Source of the DNA: Toxotes chatareus | Lineage: Eukaryota > Chordata > Actinopteri > Toxotidae | Length of the DNA stretch: 64,000 nucleotides | Direction: 5' to 3' | NCBI GenBank assembly: GCA_016801885.1 | Contig: CM028885.1 | Location: 20,409,834-20,473,833 of the forward strand | Shown: positions 13,301 through 26,670 of the stretch, piece after piece | Layout: each line of letters starts with the position of its first letter | Numbering within the stretch: position 1 is the stretch's first letter | Notes under the pieces: generated by a model | The model's database searches: none | Seen by the model: the letters and a program-made list of their open reading frames with translations, nothing else | Told to the model about the DNA's origin: nothing | Made by a program: the position numbers and the translations under genes

Positions 13301-15104
13301 AGGATGCAGCACTGAGGACAAAAATGAGAATAAGTAGGTGAAGAGAAAGACATGATGTTAATCTCTCAGTCAATCGCTGTGATGAGGTAGAATGAAGACA
13401 GAAACTGCTGCTATACAACCTTGCAAACACTAAGTTTCTAAATACAGGACAAACATGAAAATCCTTGAAATGAAAAACTGTCCAAAGACAAGCAGGAAAA
13501 TTTGAATTCTTTTCAACCCACACAGATACGCTTCTGCATGGGAGAATTAACAATGCATCTATATCTGTAGATGAGTTACAGCAGGTTTATAACAGAACTC
13601 ATAATTGGGGAAAACAAGCTGTGATTATCACACATTTTTAATTTAAAGAAAAGCAGCGTGTCACAGCTATTTTTGCATATTCTGACTGCAGTGCATTGCT
13701 GTGTGCGACTCAGCTTTATGTAAACTCCACCGAAACACAACAACTTAACCCCTCTGACCTTAGTTCTGCTCTCAGCTCTCGACTGATCCTGAGATTCTCC
13801 ACAGAAATTTTGTTTGCGAAAGTTTCGACCGCTCATCCATTTTAATGTCATAATGTCTTTCTACCCATAAAGTTAAATATTGTCATTTTCATTTCTCCTC
13901 CATTTCGGATGTTAATGCACAACAATCTGATGAAACGCCCTGTTTAATGTAGGTCTTAATTTTACACAGCCGTGCCGACAGAGGAGTAGAGTCTGTTATT
14001 GGCACTTTCAGTTATTTATTTTTCCATTACCTGGTAGTATTCATTTTAAAGTAAACAGCCTCCTGTTTGACTGAAAATACTTATTTTTTTTAATGGACTC
14101 TGCCAACCTGTATCCCAAAATTGGATTAGATGCAGAGAGGATTCAAGTGTAAAATGTTTCTATGCGTCAAATCATTTTATCTGATAAAACATATTACAAA
14201 TGCAGATCCCATAATGCACTATGCATAAAAGTGCAACTCTTTTCTCTTTTGAAAAGGTGAAGGCACTATTTGAGAATGCAAATTGAACTCTGGGATCGAA
14301 AAGATGAATAAAGCAATTACTCTGTATTTTTGAGAATATTATTAATTAGCGCTGTTTGGGTGAGGCTCCAGTAACAGGGTGATATTTTAAAAAGTAAACA
14401 AAGCTAAATAAGACATCATCATCTTGCTACTCATCACTGCTGTAAAGGAAAGGCTCTCCAAGTGACCTCTGCTCCAGCCAATTTCAACACTGCACCTCCA
14501 CCTCTGAACGAAATCATAATTAGTGAGACAGACGCCACAGCAGCTTCATCGGTTTGTCAGATGGTTTGGATCTCTGGGGCTATGTAACCACTGTTTTCTG
14601 GTAGAGAAAGTAAATTGAGATTGTACCTGAAAATGTTTTTGTGCCACTGAAATTTTATCCCCAGAGTTAAAATGAACACAACGTAGAGAGTATTCTGCAA
14701 CAACATTATCAAGCTTGCCTGCTCCTACTCTTAGCTTTCAAGATAGTCTTTAGTGAGTGGCAGCGCGGCAATTCATGTGACGTTGTATACACATCAACAA
14801 AACCCACAAAGAAGGAGGTCGGGATGGATGGATGGAACCGATGGCCACCTTTGTGTCTTTTGACCACGACTCTACCACAGCCTTATGTTTATTGTTGTAA
14901 CCATGACGACACCTCAGTGGGTATGTGAAAAAAAACAATGTGTTTATGTGTTAGCGACATTTTAATGTTGTAGTTGATCGGGAAGGAGATAATTTGACTA
15001 GTTGATATACTGTTGGTCGGTTTAATGCGTAACAATGCATCATATTTTTAAGCCTATCATATGTCTTGATCTTGATTTGCAAAAATAAGTTATCAGATAA
15101 ATGT

Positions 15105-15215
15105 AATGGAGTAAAATTACAATATCAAAAAGTACAATAAAATAGCAATACTCGAGTAGAGTAAAAGTACCTTAAAACTCTTCTCAAATGCAGCACTTGA
15201 ATAAATGTATTTGAT
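15105..15215 (-). mobile_element. Fragment of a dispersed AGTAAAAGTAC-type repeat
   Basis: Words such as TAATGGAGTAAAATTAC, CTCGAGTAGAGTAAAAGTAC and CACTTGAATAAATGTA resemble a very common fish element. A second copy lies inside intron 1 of pfdn4 (31055-31530). Probably a truncated non-autonomous copy. Confidence 0.45.
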
Positions 15216-16612
15216 CTTTTTACACCATTGCATTTTGCCAAAATTGCCTGTGGGTCCCAAACACTGACTGTTTGCATCACCCCTCTTCATTGATGTATTC
15301 ACATGCTCATTTTCAACATGATGGTTAAGCTACAACAACAGAGACACTCCACCGAGGGACAGTAGATCCAAGCTAATTCAATGGTATTTGTGAACAGCAG
15401 TAAATCTCCCTCTTGAATTTGTAGCATCACTACGAGCAACGGAGTACTAAGTGATTCAGTAATTCAGCAGTGGACTCTTCAGTCCATTCAACTCGATTCA
15501 CTAAATACTTCAATCAATTATTTATACAAAAACTAAACGTAACAGTAAATTACTACCCTTTATTTAGGTATATCCATCAAATGAGCACGAAATAAACAAA
15601 TATAATAGGGTAGATGAGGTAGATTTCAGCCCCTCCATACGACAAGGCCATGTGGTGCTCAGTAGCTGGACAGAGAAGTCTAACCATCTAATATAACCCT
15701 CAGCAGGAACGTGAATAGCTGGATTTCCAAAAATATCAAACTATTCCTTTAACTAATAATGCATTTAGATGATATTCAGCTTAAGTGGTGTAAATGTACA
15801 ATTAATCAAATTATGAAAAGCCAAGTGACACACAGTGAACCTGGGGGTTTTGGGGGGGCAAGGGGCCCGGAGGTAGTTGTCCATTTGCATAGGCACTTCT
15901 AAAAATGAAAAATGAAGTGTTCCTCATAACTTCTCTCTGCATTGTTGGCAATATTTGGCTGGTGCTCACAGCACCCATTCAAATGTACTTTTTCAGAAAT
16001 TCCAGAGGAAAAAAAAAAATCTAGGTTGTCTTTCTTCAAAGGCTTCGAAAACATCGCACTTAAAAATACTCAGATGGAAACGGGCTCGCTGAAAGCAAAT
16101 GAGGTTAGCAGTCTCTCTCTGGCAATGAGAGCTGATTAGGAGAAAATGGTTTTATACACAAATATGTTACAGCATCAGACACAGGTTTGTGTGTCTCTCA
16201 GCGTGGTGCCACACCTGTCCTGTGACAGAACATGACTATACAGCTGAGACAAGCTGTTCTGACATCCAGGTGCAATGTAATGAACACATGTTTTACATGC
16301 TACAGCTTCAGGGTAATGGATCACTGGTGTTAGAGCATGCATCACATTTCCTCAAACCCCTGATTCTACATAGAAAAAAAAATTCTATTTCTAATTTCTA
16401 TTTCCAAGAACAGTGGTTTCATTTTTCTCCAAACATGTAAACACTTGTTAAAATATTAATTGGTTTACTCATTACATTGTAAAACTAGTCTTTTCACGCA
16501 TCGTCCTATCTACCCTACAGAGACGCTCACTTTAGCCACACTGCCACTTCAGAGATATTCAGATACATCGTATGGTCTGGTTTACACACGCACAATGGCA
16601 AAATAAAAAGAT

Positions 16613-16805
16613 AAATACATATGTCATGATGAAGGAGACATGATTATTTCTACAGCTTCTGTAGGGAGGAAGCACTCTAACCCATATCCTCACTGAGGTC
16701 GGCCTGTTACTATTGTGTGAACGCTGCAAAGCATCAAGATTATCTTTAGATCTGTAGATTCAATATGAAGTTTCATGGGCTGAGCTGCCACAGAAGTTAA
16801 TCTAG
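16613..16805 (+). repeat. Left direct repeat flanking the GT array
   Basis: Shares ordered blocks with 17366-17700: ATACATATGTCATGATGAAG, GAGACATGATTATTTCTA, AACCCATATCCTCACTG, GCTGCAAAGCATCA, TTAGATCTGTAGATTCAATA and TTTCATGGGCTGAGCTGC. The left copy is shorter because segments are missing between blocks. Two copies in the same orientation around a simple-sequence core indicate a local duplication. Confidence 0.85.
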
Positions 16806-16807
16806 TT

Positions 16808-16923
16808 ATGTGTGCGTGTGTGTGTGTCTGTCTGTCTGTGTGTGTCTGTGTTTGTGTTTGTCTGTGTGTGCCTGAGTGGGTCTGTGTCAATACTGGGTTG
16901 TGCTTGCACAACCCAGTATTATT

Positions 16924-16957
<34 letters not shown>

Positions 16958-17343
16958 AGTCTGTGCGTGTGTCTGTGTTTGAGTGCCTCTGTGTCAATGT
17001 GTGCGGTGCTGGCACACGCTGCACAATATTGGCTTTGTGTGTCAGTCTTTCTATGTGTGTCTGTGTGTGTATGAGTCTGTGTGTGTGTGTGTGTGTGTGT
17101 TTGTGAGCCTCTGTCAATATTGACTTTGTGTGTGTCAGTCTGTCTATGTGTGCCTGAGTGGGTCTGTGTCAATACTGGGTTAGCGCACACTATTGTTTGT
17201 CTGTGTGTGGCTAGTGGGTCTGAGATACATGTGTGCCTCTGTAAATGGTCTGGTGCTACCGCACCGCTGTAATATTGACTGTGTGTATGTGTGTGTGTGT
17301 GTCTGTGTCTTTGTCAAAAGGGGCTGTGCTACGCACAGGCCCA
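16808..17343. repeat. GT-rich minisatellite with serial small palindromes
   Basis: About 530 bases of GTGT/CTGTGT sequence, interrupted at roughly 16889-16920, 16995-17031, 17168-17195, 17245-17278 and 17320-17343 by short palindromes or degraded versions of one. The first is a perfect 15-bp inverted repeat; two others keep a GTGC-loop-GCAC core. Reading frames in it are low-complexity artefacts. Confidence 0.85.
16889..16920. repeat. Perfect 15-bp inverted repeat, 2-base loop
   Basis: Arm AATACTGGGTTGTGC, loop TT, arm GCACAACCCAGTATT, directly visible. It sits inside the GT array and would form a cruciform or a hairpin in single strands. Confidence 0.95.
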
Positions 17344-17365
17344 AAATTCTGCTAAATTACAAAGA

Positions 17366-17700
17366 TAGAGATACATATGTCATGATGAAGGAGACATGAT
17401 TATTTCTAGGCAGCTCAGCTTCTGTAGGGAGCCTGAAACAACTCATGGTAACCCATATCCTCACTGTCTAAAATGTGGATTTTACAGCAAGTTTTAAAAA
17501 AGATTTTCTGGCAATTAACTGTCAATACAGTTATTAAAGGCACGCCAAAGTGTGAGAGGACAAGTGTGGCTGCAAAGCATCAGTAAAAAGATTATTTTTT
17601 AGATCTGTAGATTCAATATGTAAAAGTTTCATGGGCTGAGCTGCAAGACTTGTGTCTACATTTTACAGTTTGAAGTTAATCTAGATTATGTAGGGGAGAA
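17366..17700 (+). repeat. Right direct repeat flanking the GT array
   Basis: Longer partner of 16613-16805, with the same blocks in the same order plus intervening sequence that the left copy lacks. Probably the more complete copy of the duplicated unit. Confidence 0.85.
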
Positions 17701-20700
17701 AATAAAAACTAATTAAACAGATTTTCTGATCAGAATATTCTGAGAACAAAATACAAAATGCTATTCTCTTTTTGTTGGGCTTCTGGTGTTGTATTGTGCA
17801 TAATGAGTGTCAAAATATCAACTCAACTTCAGTTTTTGTTCTTTTACTCTATTCCTGTGCTCCATAATGAAAAATAAAGAAGTGTGACGAAAAAAAAAAA
17901 AAAAAAACTGCGGTAACACAGAGCTAATTGCATATGCAAAGCACAGAGAAAATCTCTGTCAAACATCAGAATTAAAACTTATCATTAGCACTTGTTCTCA
18001 AAATGCACAAACACTCCTGCACTAAAGTTGTAATGTCTTAGAACTTTATGTTTAACCAGTGCATATCTTTATGCTGTTCTCCATTACCCAAGCTACACAT
18101 TTACACATAAGGTTCCTTATCATCGTCTTTCCTGTGGGTGCATTTATACTGATAAATGATTCTTATTATGAATGATGTCATACACAATAACATCCTCATA
18201 GCATCATCCTAAGTGACTGTAAGTCTCTGCATACTGCTCCTTTTATTCTTACTCTAAGGATAAACAGGCCTGAAGTGTGCTAAATTATCTGTAAATGATG
18301 ACCAATATATTTGAGCTCACTGCTTCTATCATGGTTCCCATCTAAACCCCAGACAGTGATGATCCGATCATAGCTACGTAATCAAGACCAACTGAATTTC
18401 TCCACATACAAAAGTGATGGGCTCGAATAAGAGCAATACACACACACCTGAGTGTCACTTGTTTATGTTTTTATATAGTAAGTATCCAAACACACTTTAC
18501 ATTTTAATTGCATTTTACACTGCAACACAGGAACCAATGCACTCCTCATTTATACGTGTTCTACATGGAACAACCGGTTTTAGTCTCAGTCTTTTAGCCA
18601 TCAGGTGCATTTTTTAAGACCTAGTTAGAGGGTTCTCTTCAAAAAAAAAAACAAAAAAAAAAACAACTTTTCAACCAACTCTCAGTGTTACTCTTAGCTA
18701 TGCGCTCGCTAAATTACAGCTGATAAAAACTGCTCACAACAGTCCTCGTTTCAGCCAACGCAATCCATGACCATCAGCGAGAAATGAGAAGCTTGCTTCT
18801 GTTTGCTTCTGTGTGAAATCGAATGCCCCAGTGACTCACTCAGTGTTTCAGATTTCAAGTGGTAAATCTGCCATTATTAGATTATAGATCTGCATATACA
18901 CAGCACAGTGATTAATTTTGAGATTACCAAAGACACAGCCTGGCCCAGAAGCATTCAGCTGCCTGAACAAGTCATCTAAACAGGAGTTAAACAAGGAAGA
19001 TATAATGCGGGTTAACCCCATAAAAAGATACAGGAGCATAGAGACAGGTAGATTATGAACTAGGGGGGGAAAAAATCCTATTTTCGATGATACTGTGATG
19101 TGATCAGTTCCATATTCCTTAAAGCTCTATCTGTTCATGAGGTATAGCTTTAGATGCTTCAGTAATCTCACTATTAGGCCATCGCTGAAACCAACACCAT
19201 CAGTACTGTTATGCATATTTCTGACCTCTCTCCAAAAATCTTTAGAAGTTTTACTTTGGAATCCTTTTGTATCAAGCATATCAGCCCTCACAGCACTCTC
19301 ATTTCATTTAATGAAGTTGAGATCATATTTAAATCTCGCTCTGGCTCTTTTTTTTTTTTTTTAAGCCCACCAAAGAGCCCTTGCTAAAGATTTTCCAGCC
19401 TCAACCCAAAACATAAAGGCCTCTAATGTTGTTCATCCCAGCCAGGATTAAAATTAAATACATTATTTTTACATTCACATATTGGCTCACCTGCACAATG
19501 GGGTCATAGACCTAGCCCTTGAAGGGACTGCTATGTATTTTTACGAGAAAGTTTATGCTATTCAAAAGTTGCTCAGGTTTCCTGGCGTACTTGACACTGT
19601 TACCTTCACTGTTTAATGCAGGTAAGGTCTCATTTACAATCACGGCAGCAGGGAGAAGGCTTGTAATTGTAATCCTGTAAAAGATCTCCAACCAATGAGC
19701 CCTGCACAGATACAGTGATACACAGTGCGCTCTAGTCTTCACTTTGTAAAAACTTTTTTTGTATGCAGCAAAATTTTTACTGGATAGAATAACATCATCC
19801 TAAAAAATTTTTTAGAGGAAATTGAATCACGGTGTGAAATGTCCTCATGTCATAAACACATGTGGAATGCTTTTACACAATGAAACAGCCTTCAATTTTT
19901 TTTTTTTTATTAGAGTTCTCAAGATTAAACTGTGAAATGCATGTGCATGCTGCCATCTGATCACAACAACAAAGCAAAAAACAAAAAAGGAAAAGAAAAG
20001 AAAGAAGCAACGTGAGTGTGAGTGTCCAACCCTTTGTATTACTAAGCTCTTGATAATGAGTGTGCTGTAGATCCCTCATTGCAGTTAGTCCAGGCTAAAG
20101 CTAGGTTTAGCTATTGATCTTCCACTAGTTATGTGTAAATAAACAAAATTAGTGAACAATTTTAGTGAACTAACATTCTGTTTACTAAGTTTGTTATTCC
20201 ACATAATTAAATCAGCTAAATCACTTTGTGATGGAGAAGGAAAAACTAAATACCTGCTAAAGGTAGCTAGCCTAGCAGATCTGAGTAGCTGCCATCTCAC
20301 TGGACTCCAGACAATTTCACGTAATTTAGGGGTTAAATCACATACTTCCATGTATTAAAATGTAAATTAGTGTATTATATTGATTTAAAAATAGATATTA
20401 ACAGTACTTGGATAGAAACACAGAACCACTTGATTTCTTTATGTTGTGGACTGTAAATAATGATAAACTTAAGTTAAGATTCTTCTAAGATTTTCCACCA
20501 GCAGAGTAAAATGACTGCAATTTTTAGGTATTGTGTGGGTTCTGTGGCAATGATTTCTGTGGGTAATCAGTCTAAAAAGACATCAAATTAACGCTTTACA
20601 CCCTTTCTGTCTGTTTTATACTTTGCCTTCCAGCCTGAAAAATCTAAACTCTTTTTTCTTTTTTTTTACTTCAGTGTTTCTGCTGTCACTGTAGGGAGCA

Positions 20701-21924
20701 GGGATCATAAATCACACAGTGTCAGTCACAATTATACACCATGCTGATGTTGTTCCCAAATCTAATATCGCATCTTTTGTGGTAGGAGTCTTTTCTCAGT
20801 ATTGCATGGAAGCCTGCCAAATAGAGTCATATTTAATTTACTAAAGGCCCTAAAAAACAAATTTTGTCAATGAGCTTCTTAAAATGAGCCAAGGGGTCTG
20901 ACATACATTTTCTTTTTTTAATATATATTTCTGTCTTTGCTGTTTTGTCTCAGCTCTTGTTTCTGGATTCTAGTGGGCAGGGATCTGATGGAGGAAGGTG
21001 CTGTCATGATGCGCCTCAATGCACCAATCTTCCCCCTCTGTTGTGTCAAAGTAATAGAATACACTGAGTATTTCACCATATGAATACACAAGACGTCACA
21101 ATCCCCGGAAAACTCTTCATCCACAAGTGAAGTGCCCTACATGCAGGACATGTGCGTGGTTAGATGACACAGCCCAGATTGTTTTTTGTTTTCTGCCACT
21201 GAGCTCTATCCAATTAAACCACCTACGATCCTGCTAGACTTAATTGTGCTGCAATATTATGTATCCCTCTGCATACCTGTTTGATGCTATTCTCCTCTGA
21301 GCTGGTCGAGTGGCCTAATTGAAAGTATTCAACAGACGATTTATTGGCAGGATGACACTGGCTTACTGGCACACACCGACGTTACATTTGCCAGTTGGAG
21401 GCAACCGAAGCACCGTAACCAAAGCTGAAGTGAAAACACAGCACAGCACCTACTGAGGTGTTAATAGAAGAGATTCAGCAGCAGGATCAAGGTGAACAAC
21501 ACCCACAGAAATAACAGTGTCAGGTTTTATAAAGGAATTTATAAACCACAAGAATGAGGATTTATAATGGAATTCAGGAACAGAGATGAATGCAATGCTA
21601 TAATTTGATGAACTCTTTTACTGCTCAGGCACAATGCAGACGCTGATTTTGCTCGTGCTTACATTTGGGCAGCATGTTGACCAATTAGATTTGACTGGGT
21701 GAAAAGCAGACAAGTCATAATTCATCCTCGTTTTTCCCCTACTTTCTTATTTTCTTTTTATTACATCATTAATTAAACTATCTGTAAGTTTAAAAGAAGG
21801 GAGGGGAAAACCTGGATACTAGAGCGATTAGAGAAATCACAGAAAAATGTCACCCTAAAGGACCACTGCATGAAATCTTCTGTGCTGTTATTTGCTGTTG
21901 TTGCACCATAAATTGAAGCTAATT

Positions 21925-22240
21925 GGGCGACAGCGGGGCTGAGTCGGTGCAACACTAATATGACTGAAGGATCATTGGTTTAAATCTCTACTTGGGGAAA
22001 ATCCTGCTGCAGTGAATGCGAAGCATTCATTCTTCTTCGGTTAATACCATTAGAGAACTTTGGATTGGCCTGCTGAAGCTGCACAGTGGTCATCAGCTCA
22101 GCATAGGCAGTGGCACTGGCCCACCGAGACTGTGGTGCTCTGTGGTATACGTGCTTAAAAATAACACTCCCTTACAACTAAAATACGACTCCAACACCTT
22201 ATTAGCAACAAGACTGAGAGCCTGAAGCCGCGCTAGCAGC
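21925..22240 (+). mobile_element. Possible tRNA-derived SINE remnant
   Basis: CTGAGTCGGTGCAAC resembles a degenerate A box, and ATTGGTTTAAATCTC about 35 bases later resembles a degenerate B box, as in tRNA-derived SINE heads. No folded tRNA can be drawn, so it is not a tRNA gene. The body after the head is not recognised. Confidence 0.3.
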
Positions 22241-22770
22241 GCTGTGAGGCTGTACTTAGGCACAGCGGCACTTTGAGCTATCAAATATCAGAATGTTAAC
22301 ATGCCCACAATGACAGTGCTACAGTTCTTAGCAGGTGTAATGTTTACCATGTTCGCCACCTCAGTTTTACAGTTAGTTTAATGTTAGCGTTATCCTATTT
22401 GCACCCACTAAACAAAACTTACAGCAGTCATTAGTTTTACAGGTATTTGGTTTCATCTGATCGATGTTGAGACATTTGACTGTATGTTTGAAAATGTTGA
22501 CCTGCTGGTGGCGCTATAGGAAGTCAGGGATCACCAAAGTCATAAGGATTCATCCTCTGGGTCCCATGGATATCCAGACCAAACCTGTTTGCAATCCAGG
22601 CAGTTTTTAGATATCTAATTAAAAACTAAACATGTTGCCCTAAGTAACTGTGCTCAATCCTCTGAGTACCATGAATGTCTGTACAAATTTTCAAAGCAAT
22701 CTATTCAGTACTAGAAATTTCAGACTGGACCAGAGTAGTGGACTTACAGCATGACATTGCCACCCTTTAA
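22240..22770 (-). mobile_element. Dispersed fish repeat, minus orientation
   Basis: Read on the minus strand it contains GGACCCAGAGGATGAATCC, GACTTTGGTGATCCCTGAC and AGCGCCACCAGCAGGTCAA, a word set I recall from an abundant percomorph repeat. A related copy lies on the plus strand at 62631-62965. Within 22600-22700 a further partial copy of the same words appears, so the block may be two tandem fragments. Confidence 0.6.
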
Positions 22771-23942
22771 GCCACTCCACTAGCGTGGCTGAAACGATTT
22801 AACTCACCAGTGCTTTAAATGCACTGGTTCCATAAAGTCCACGTAACGTCCCTAACCAAATGTTTAGTAAGTTGTCTGTTACTTTTAAGGTAAAGGTTTT
22901 GGCACAATTCAGACTGTCTCCCCGAACAGCTCCGATGTGTCAGTTTCTTCAAGGTCTCTGCAATGTAACTGACATAAACTCGGTCTTTGGTAATGATATT
23001 CATTGAAATATTTAGAGGCAGTCTACTGTCTTTCATATGGTAAGTTATGTGGTCCATTGTTCCATGGTGGATATGGAAATGTGTTTCTGAAGTAATATTC
23101 TCAGCATATTAGGGGCCTCTGATTAAAGTAGATAACGGACGGAAACTTACAAGCTTAGGCTCACACACATTTTAGACACACTGGACGGCGACGTGATGAA
23201 ACACGAGCGAAAGTTTTAATTTCCAATTCAGCAATTCATAAATGAAAGATAAACAAATCTTTAAATAAACCACTGGATGTTGGCTCTGGGACACCAATTT
23301 GTTTTCAAGTCTTGATTGCTACGCTGATGCCACACACACACACACACATGCTCACAGAGGGATCAGTCCACACAAAGACTTGTCTTCATCATTCAGATGA
23401 TTCATGCTCGGCCGCAGTGGAATTGTGCCTTTATTGCCTTGGCTGATCAACTTGACAGACAGTAATGAAATGAATGACAGGAGATATCCCTGCATAGTAC
23501 CCAGCTTCCACACACAAAGCAGCCCAGAGTCTCTGTCCACCGGAAGCGAAGGAATTCATTATTAACAAATTAATTAGTCTTAAAAGTCTCACGCAGAACT
23601 TATCAGGCCTTTGGTCCATCTGCAGTTTAAGCCCTGCGCCCCTTTTCACTGCTTCCTGAATGATCCCCGACATTTGTTCACACAGACGCGTCGCTGCATT
23701 GTGCCTCTCGCTGCCTCTGACACATGGCCTCTTCACTGCACTCAATCTTGCTTTGTGCTTTTTAGGATCCTTTTCTTAATCCCTGTGATATACTGTAGCG
23801 TACTTGACTTTCTCTCATAATGTGTTGCACTACAGTTGTCAAGGCTAAGGACCCTCATATCCTGCTCCGTCACTCAGAAACTCTGCTGGGTTTTCAAATC
23901 CAGTTGACTGGGGCGTGCAGGTGGCCCAGCTGGTCTAAGACT

Positions 23943-24275
23943 AGCACTGCAACTAATGATTATGTCCACTGTCGATTAAATGCTGTGATTAATCACTTTG
24001 TTTGGTCCACGAAATGTGAAGAAAAAAAAAATACTGGAAAATGTCCCTCACAGTTCCCTGAAGAATAAAGTGACATCTTCAAATGTCTTTCTTCTGTCTG
24101 ACTGTGGAACAGTCCAAACCCCCCCCCCCAAAAAAAATATCCACTATACAATGACATAAAACAGAGGAAAGAAACAAACCTTAACACTGGAAAAGCTGCG
24201 CCCACAAAACCTTTGGCATCTTCGCTGGAAAGCACACATTATCCAATAACTGTTGACTAACTGTAATGTAAATAC
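23943..24275 (+). mobile_element. Non-autonomous (MITE-like) fish repeat
   Basis: Begins CTGCAACTAATGATTATGTC, passes through TTTGGTCCACGAAATGTG, GACATCTTCAAATGTC and AACAGTCCAAACC, and ends near ATCCAATAACTGTTGACTAA. This order of words fits a widespread percomorph element known to me from memory. A short copy starts at 26575. Confidence 0.5.
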
Positions 24276-24289
24276 TGACCCACATTGTC

Positions 24290-24575
24290 TGTATTATGCT
24301 GCATGTCTTTCTCCCCCTCTCCTCCATTCCTAGCTGTCCTATCTTCCTCCTTTTCCTCCTTTCACCCAGCCCGGCCATCGGCAGGAGGGTCCCCATCTGA
24401 GCCAGGTTCTGCTCAAGGTTTCTTCCTGTTAAAGGGACCTTGCCACTGGCTTAAGTGCTTGCTCTGGGGTCAGGCTCTGGGTCTCTGTAAAGCGCTTTGA
24501 GACAATTTTGATTGTGGAAGGCGCTATATAAATAAAATTGAATTGAATTGAATTGAATTGAATTGAAAAATTCCA
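24290..24575 (+). mobile_element. LINE 3' end with (GAATT)n tail
   Basis: The segment GAGCCAGGTTCTGCTCAAGG, then TTTCTTCCTGTTAAAGGGAC, AAGTGCTTGCTC, AAAGCGCTTTGAGACAA and GGCGCTATATAAATAAA, ending in repeated GAATT, is the 3' UTR type I know from teleost L2/CR1-like LINEs. Only the 3' end is present; no reverse transcriptase sequence precedes it, consistent with the usual 5' truncation. Confidence 0.7.
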
Positions 24576-25726
24576 ACAAATTATTAATATCCCGACAATC
24601 AATTAACAGAGAAATCATTTCAACTGAGACACATACGGTGTAACTCACTGTTCAAATCATTCCTCACTGTGATGCAACTGTTCAGTGACGACAGAAAACA
24701 ATGAAATAATTCTAATTTCCACAAAGGGCCAAAATGATCAGCGGTCACAAATATGAGCTGCATGTTACATTTTGCTTTTCAGAAGTGTTGGGATTGTTCC
24801 TCTGTTGTAATGAATAAAAGCTGGGCGAGACAGAACAGCTGCAAGTGATGAAGAATGGATGTAGCTGCGGTGGATTTTTCAAACTGTCTGGGTTGACTCT
24901 CCTGACATTTAAGCTAACATGCACTATTTTTCTCTGTAGCATCTGTGCAGAAAATGACAAAGTGTTCACAAACTCCTTGAAGAAGACACCAACCACGGGC
25001 TAAACCTGCTCTGACTTCATGATTGCACTTTGACAAAGCACAGTGGGGCATGTGGTCAAAGTGTGGCTGTGGAATATCACTGAAGCCAAACCGAAACGGT
25101 GCCTCTGCACGTTTCTGTGAATTTCTCTGCATCTCATTCATAATTCTTCACGAGGATATATGAAGTGACCGTGTTTGTCCAATATTTACAATGTGCAAGT
25201 CATATCCAATAAAGTGAGAGAGCTTGTCCTGATGCTACTTAAAGCTGTAAAAATTACTGGGGAGACAGAGACACCCTCTGGTCTGTTTCTGCTGTTACTG
25301 CAGTCGGCTCCGGCTTAACAAGAATCAGTGAATACCAACATGTTTTCACGTCAGTAAGGTCAGTAACTGACAAACTGTTTCAGTATGGCATCACAGTGAA
25401 GTTATTTATGTCATTTTAGCCAAATTATTCAAATGTCTACTGTTGTAACTGTAAAAAAGAAAAAACTAGAGACCATCCCGACATGCTGACGTTACGAATC
25501 ATGAACTACATTATTACTTGAGTATTCAGTACTCATGGGTCAGGCCACACCTTTCCTCACACTCTGCCTTTATTTTGATCTCAGCAACACACCTGTAAAG
25601 TTTCATGACTGCCTAGGACATAGTATTAACATATTAACACCTGCCAAAGTACTTAAAACCCGCCTCTGTGGTGGACCCCTCCACAGTAGGTGTCCCCAGG
25701 ACTGTATTCTGTCATGACGACTGACT

Positions 25727-25749
25727 TACACACACACACACACACACTC
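25727..25749. repeat. (CA)n microsatellite
   Basis: About eleven CA units. Confidence 0.85.
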
Positions 25750-25985
25750 ACAAGGTGAAAACAATACCAGCCCTGCTGTCGCGGCTGGTGATCAATGGAT
25801 CGTCACATTGTGCGAGGCTACATCCCACCTTACTGGCTGCTTCAGTGGAAATCCTACCAGTTTAAAGACTGTCACAGTGCTCTGAGTGCTCGCTCCAGCT
25901 GCACAATGGATAAATACCAACATCTGTGCCATCAGAGGAAGCAGGGGAGTGAGAAGACAGATAAAAAATGAACAGATAGACAGGG

Positions 25986-25986
25986 G

Positions 25987-26034
<48 letters not shown>
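25986..26034. repeat. (GA)n microsatellite
   Basis: More than twenty uninterrupted GA units with a G-rich edge on each side. Confidence 0.9.
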
Positions 26035-26036
<2 letters not shown>

Positions 26037-26574
26037 ACAGAGAGTAAACAAGGCCATCAGGGAAATAAGTCCAGTCATTTCCATGTGTGCTCCTCTGAGC
26101 TGGGGTTTAACAAGCTGTGCATAAAGACAAGCCTGTGTGGGTGGAGTTCCTCTTAATCATAGCTGTGAATGTTGAGAAACCTACGGGGAGGAGAAACTTG
26201 TTAATTGAGATCTTGATCCTCGGGAGGTCTCTGCTATAACTTCAAGCTCTCCATTTCTCTCCTCAGATATTTTATTAGCTTATGCAGGCCACACTTGAGG
26301 GCACAATTTAATGAGGTTTGTGCATTGTTGATATTTGTGGGAGCCACCAACCATCCAGCACACTCAGAGAATTATCTGGAAAAATGGAGCACAGATATTC
26401 AGAGAACACAATCTAGTACGATTTCACCAGAAGTCGTTATTGTTTTATTTGTGACAAAAACTCCGAGGGCAACGTGCATTATTTTGATTCATAGATTGAT
26501 TTGCTGAACTGCTGCAAAATCAATTTCCTATCTTTTTTTTTAACTGATGCAAATAAAGACAAACATTTGTGAAC

Positions 26575-26670
26575 TACAAAGGACTGCAACAAACAATTAT
26601 TTTCATTATTGATTCATTTACAGATTCATTTTATGATTAATCTATTAATTGTTTTATGGCAAATGTATTG
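26575..26670 (+). mobile_element. Short copy of the 23943-24275 element
   Basis: GACTGCAACAAACAATTATT, TTTTATGATTAATC and TATTAATTGTTTTATGG match the start of the element at 23943. The remainder is missing. Confidence 0.4.

Noticed and set aside
16690..17399. Overlapping open frames on both strands coding Cys/Val or Thr/His repeats
   Set aside because: They are translations of the GT/CA array; low complexity, no splice or start support.
23915..23945. tRNA-like A-box word GTGGCCCAGCTGGTCTAAG
   Set aside because: No B box at proper spacing and no cloverleaf; at most a SINE scrap.
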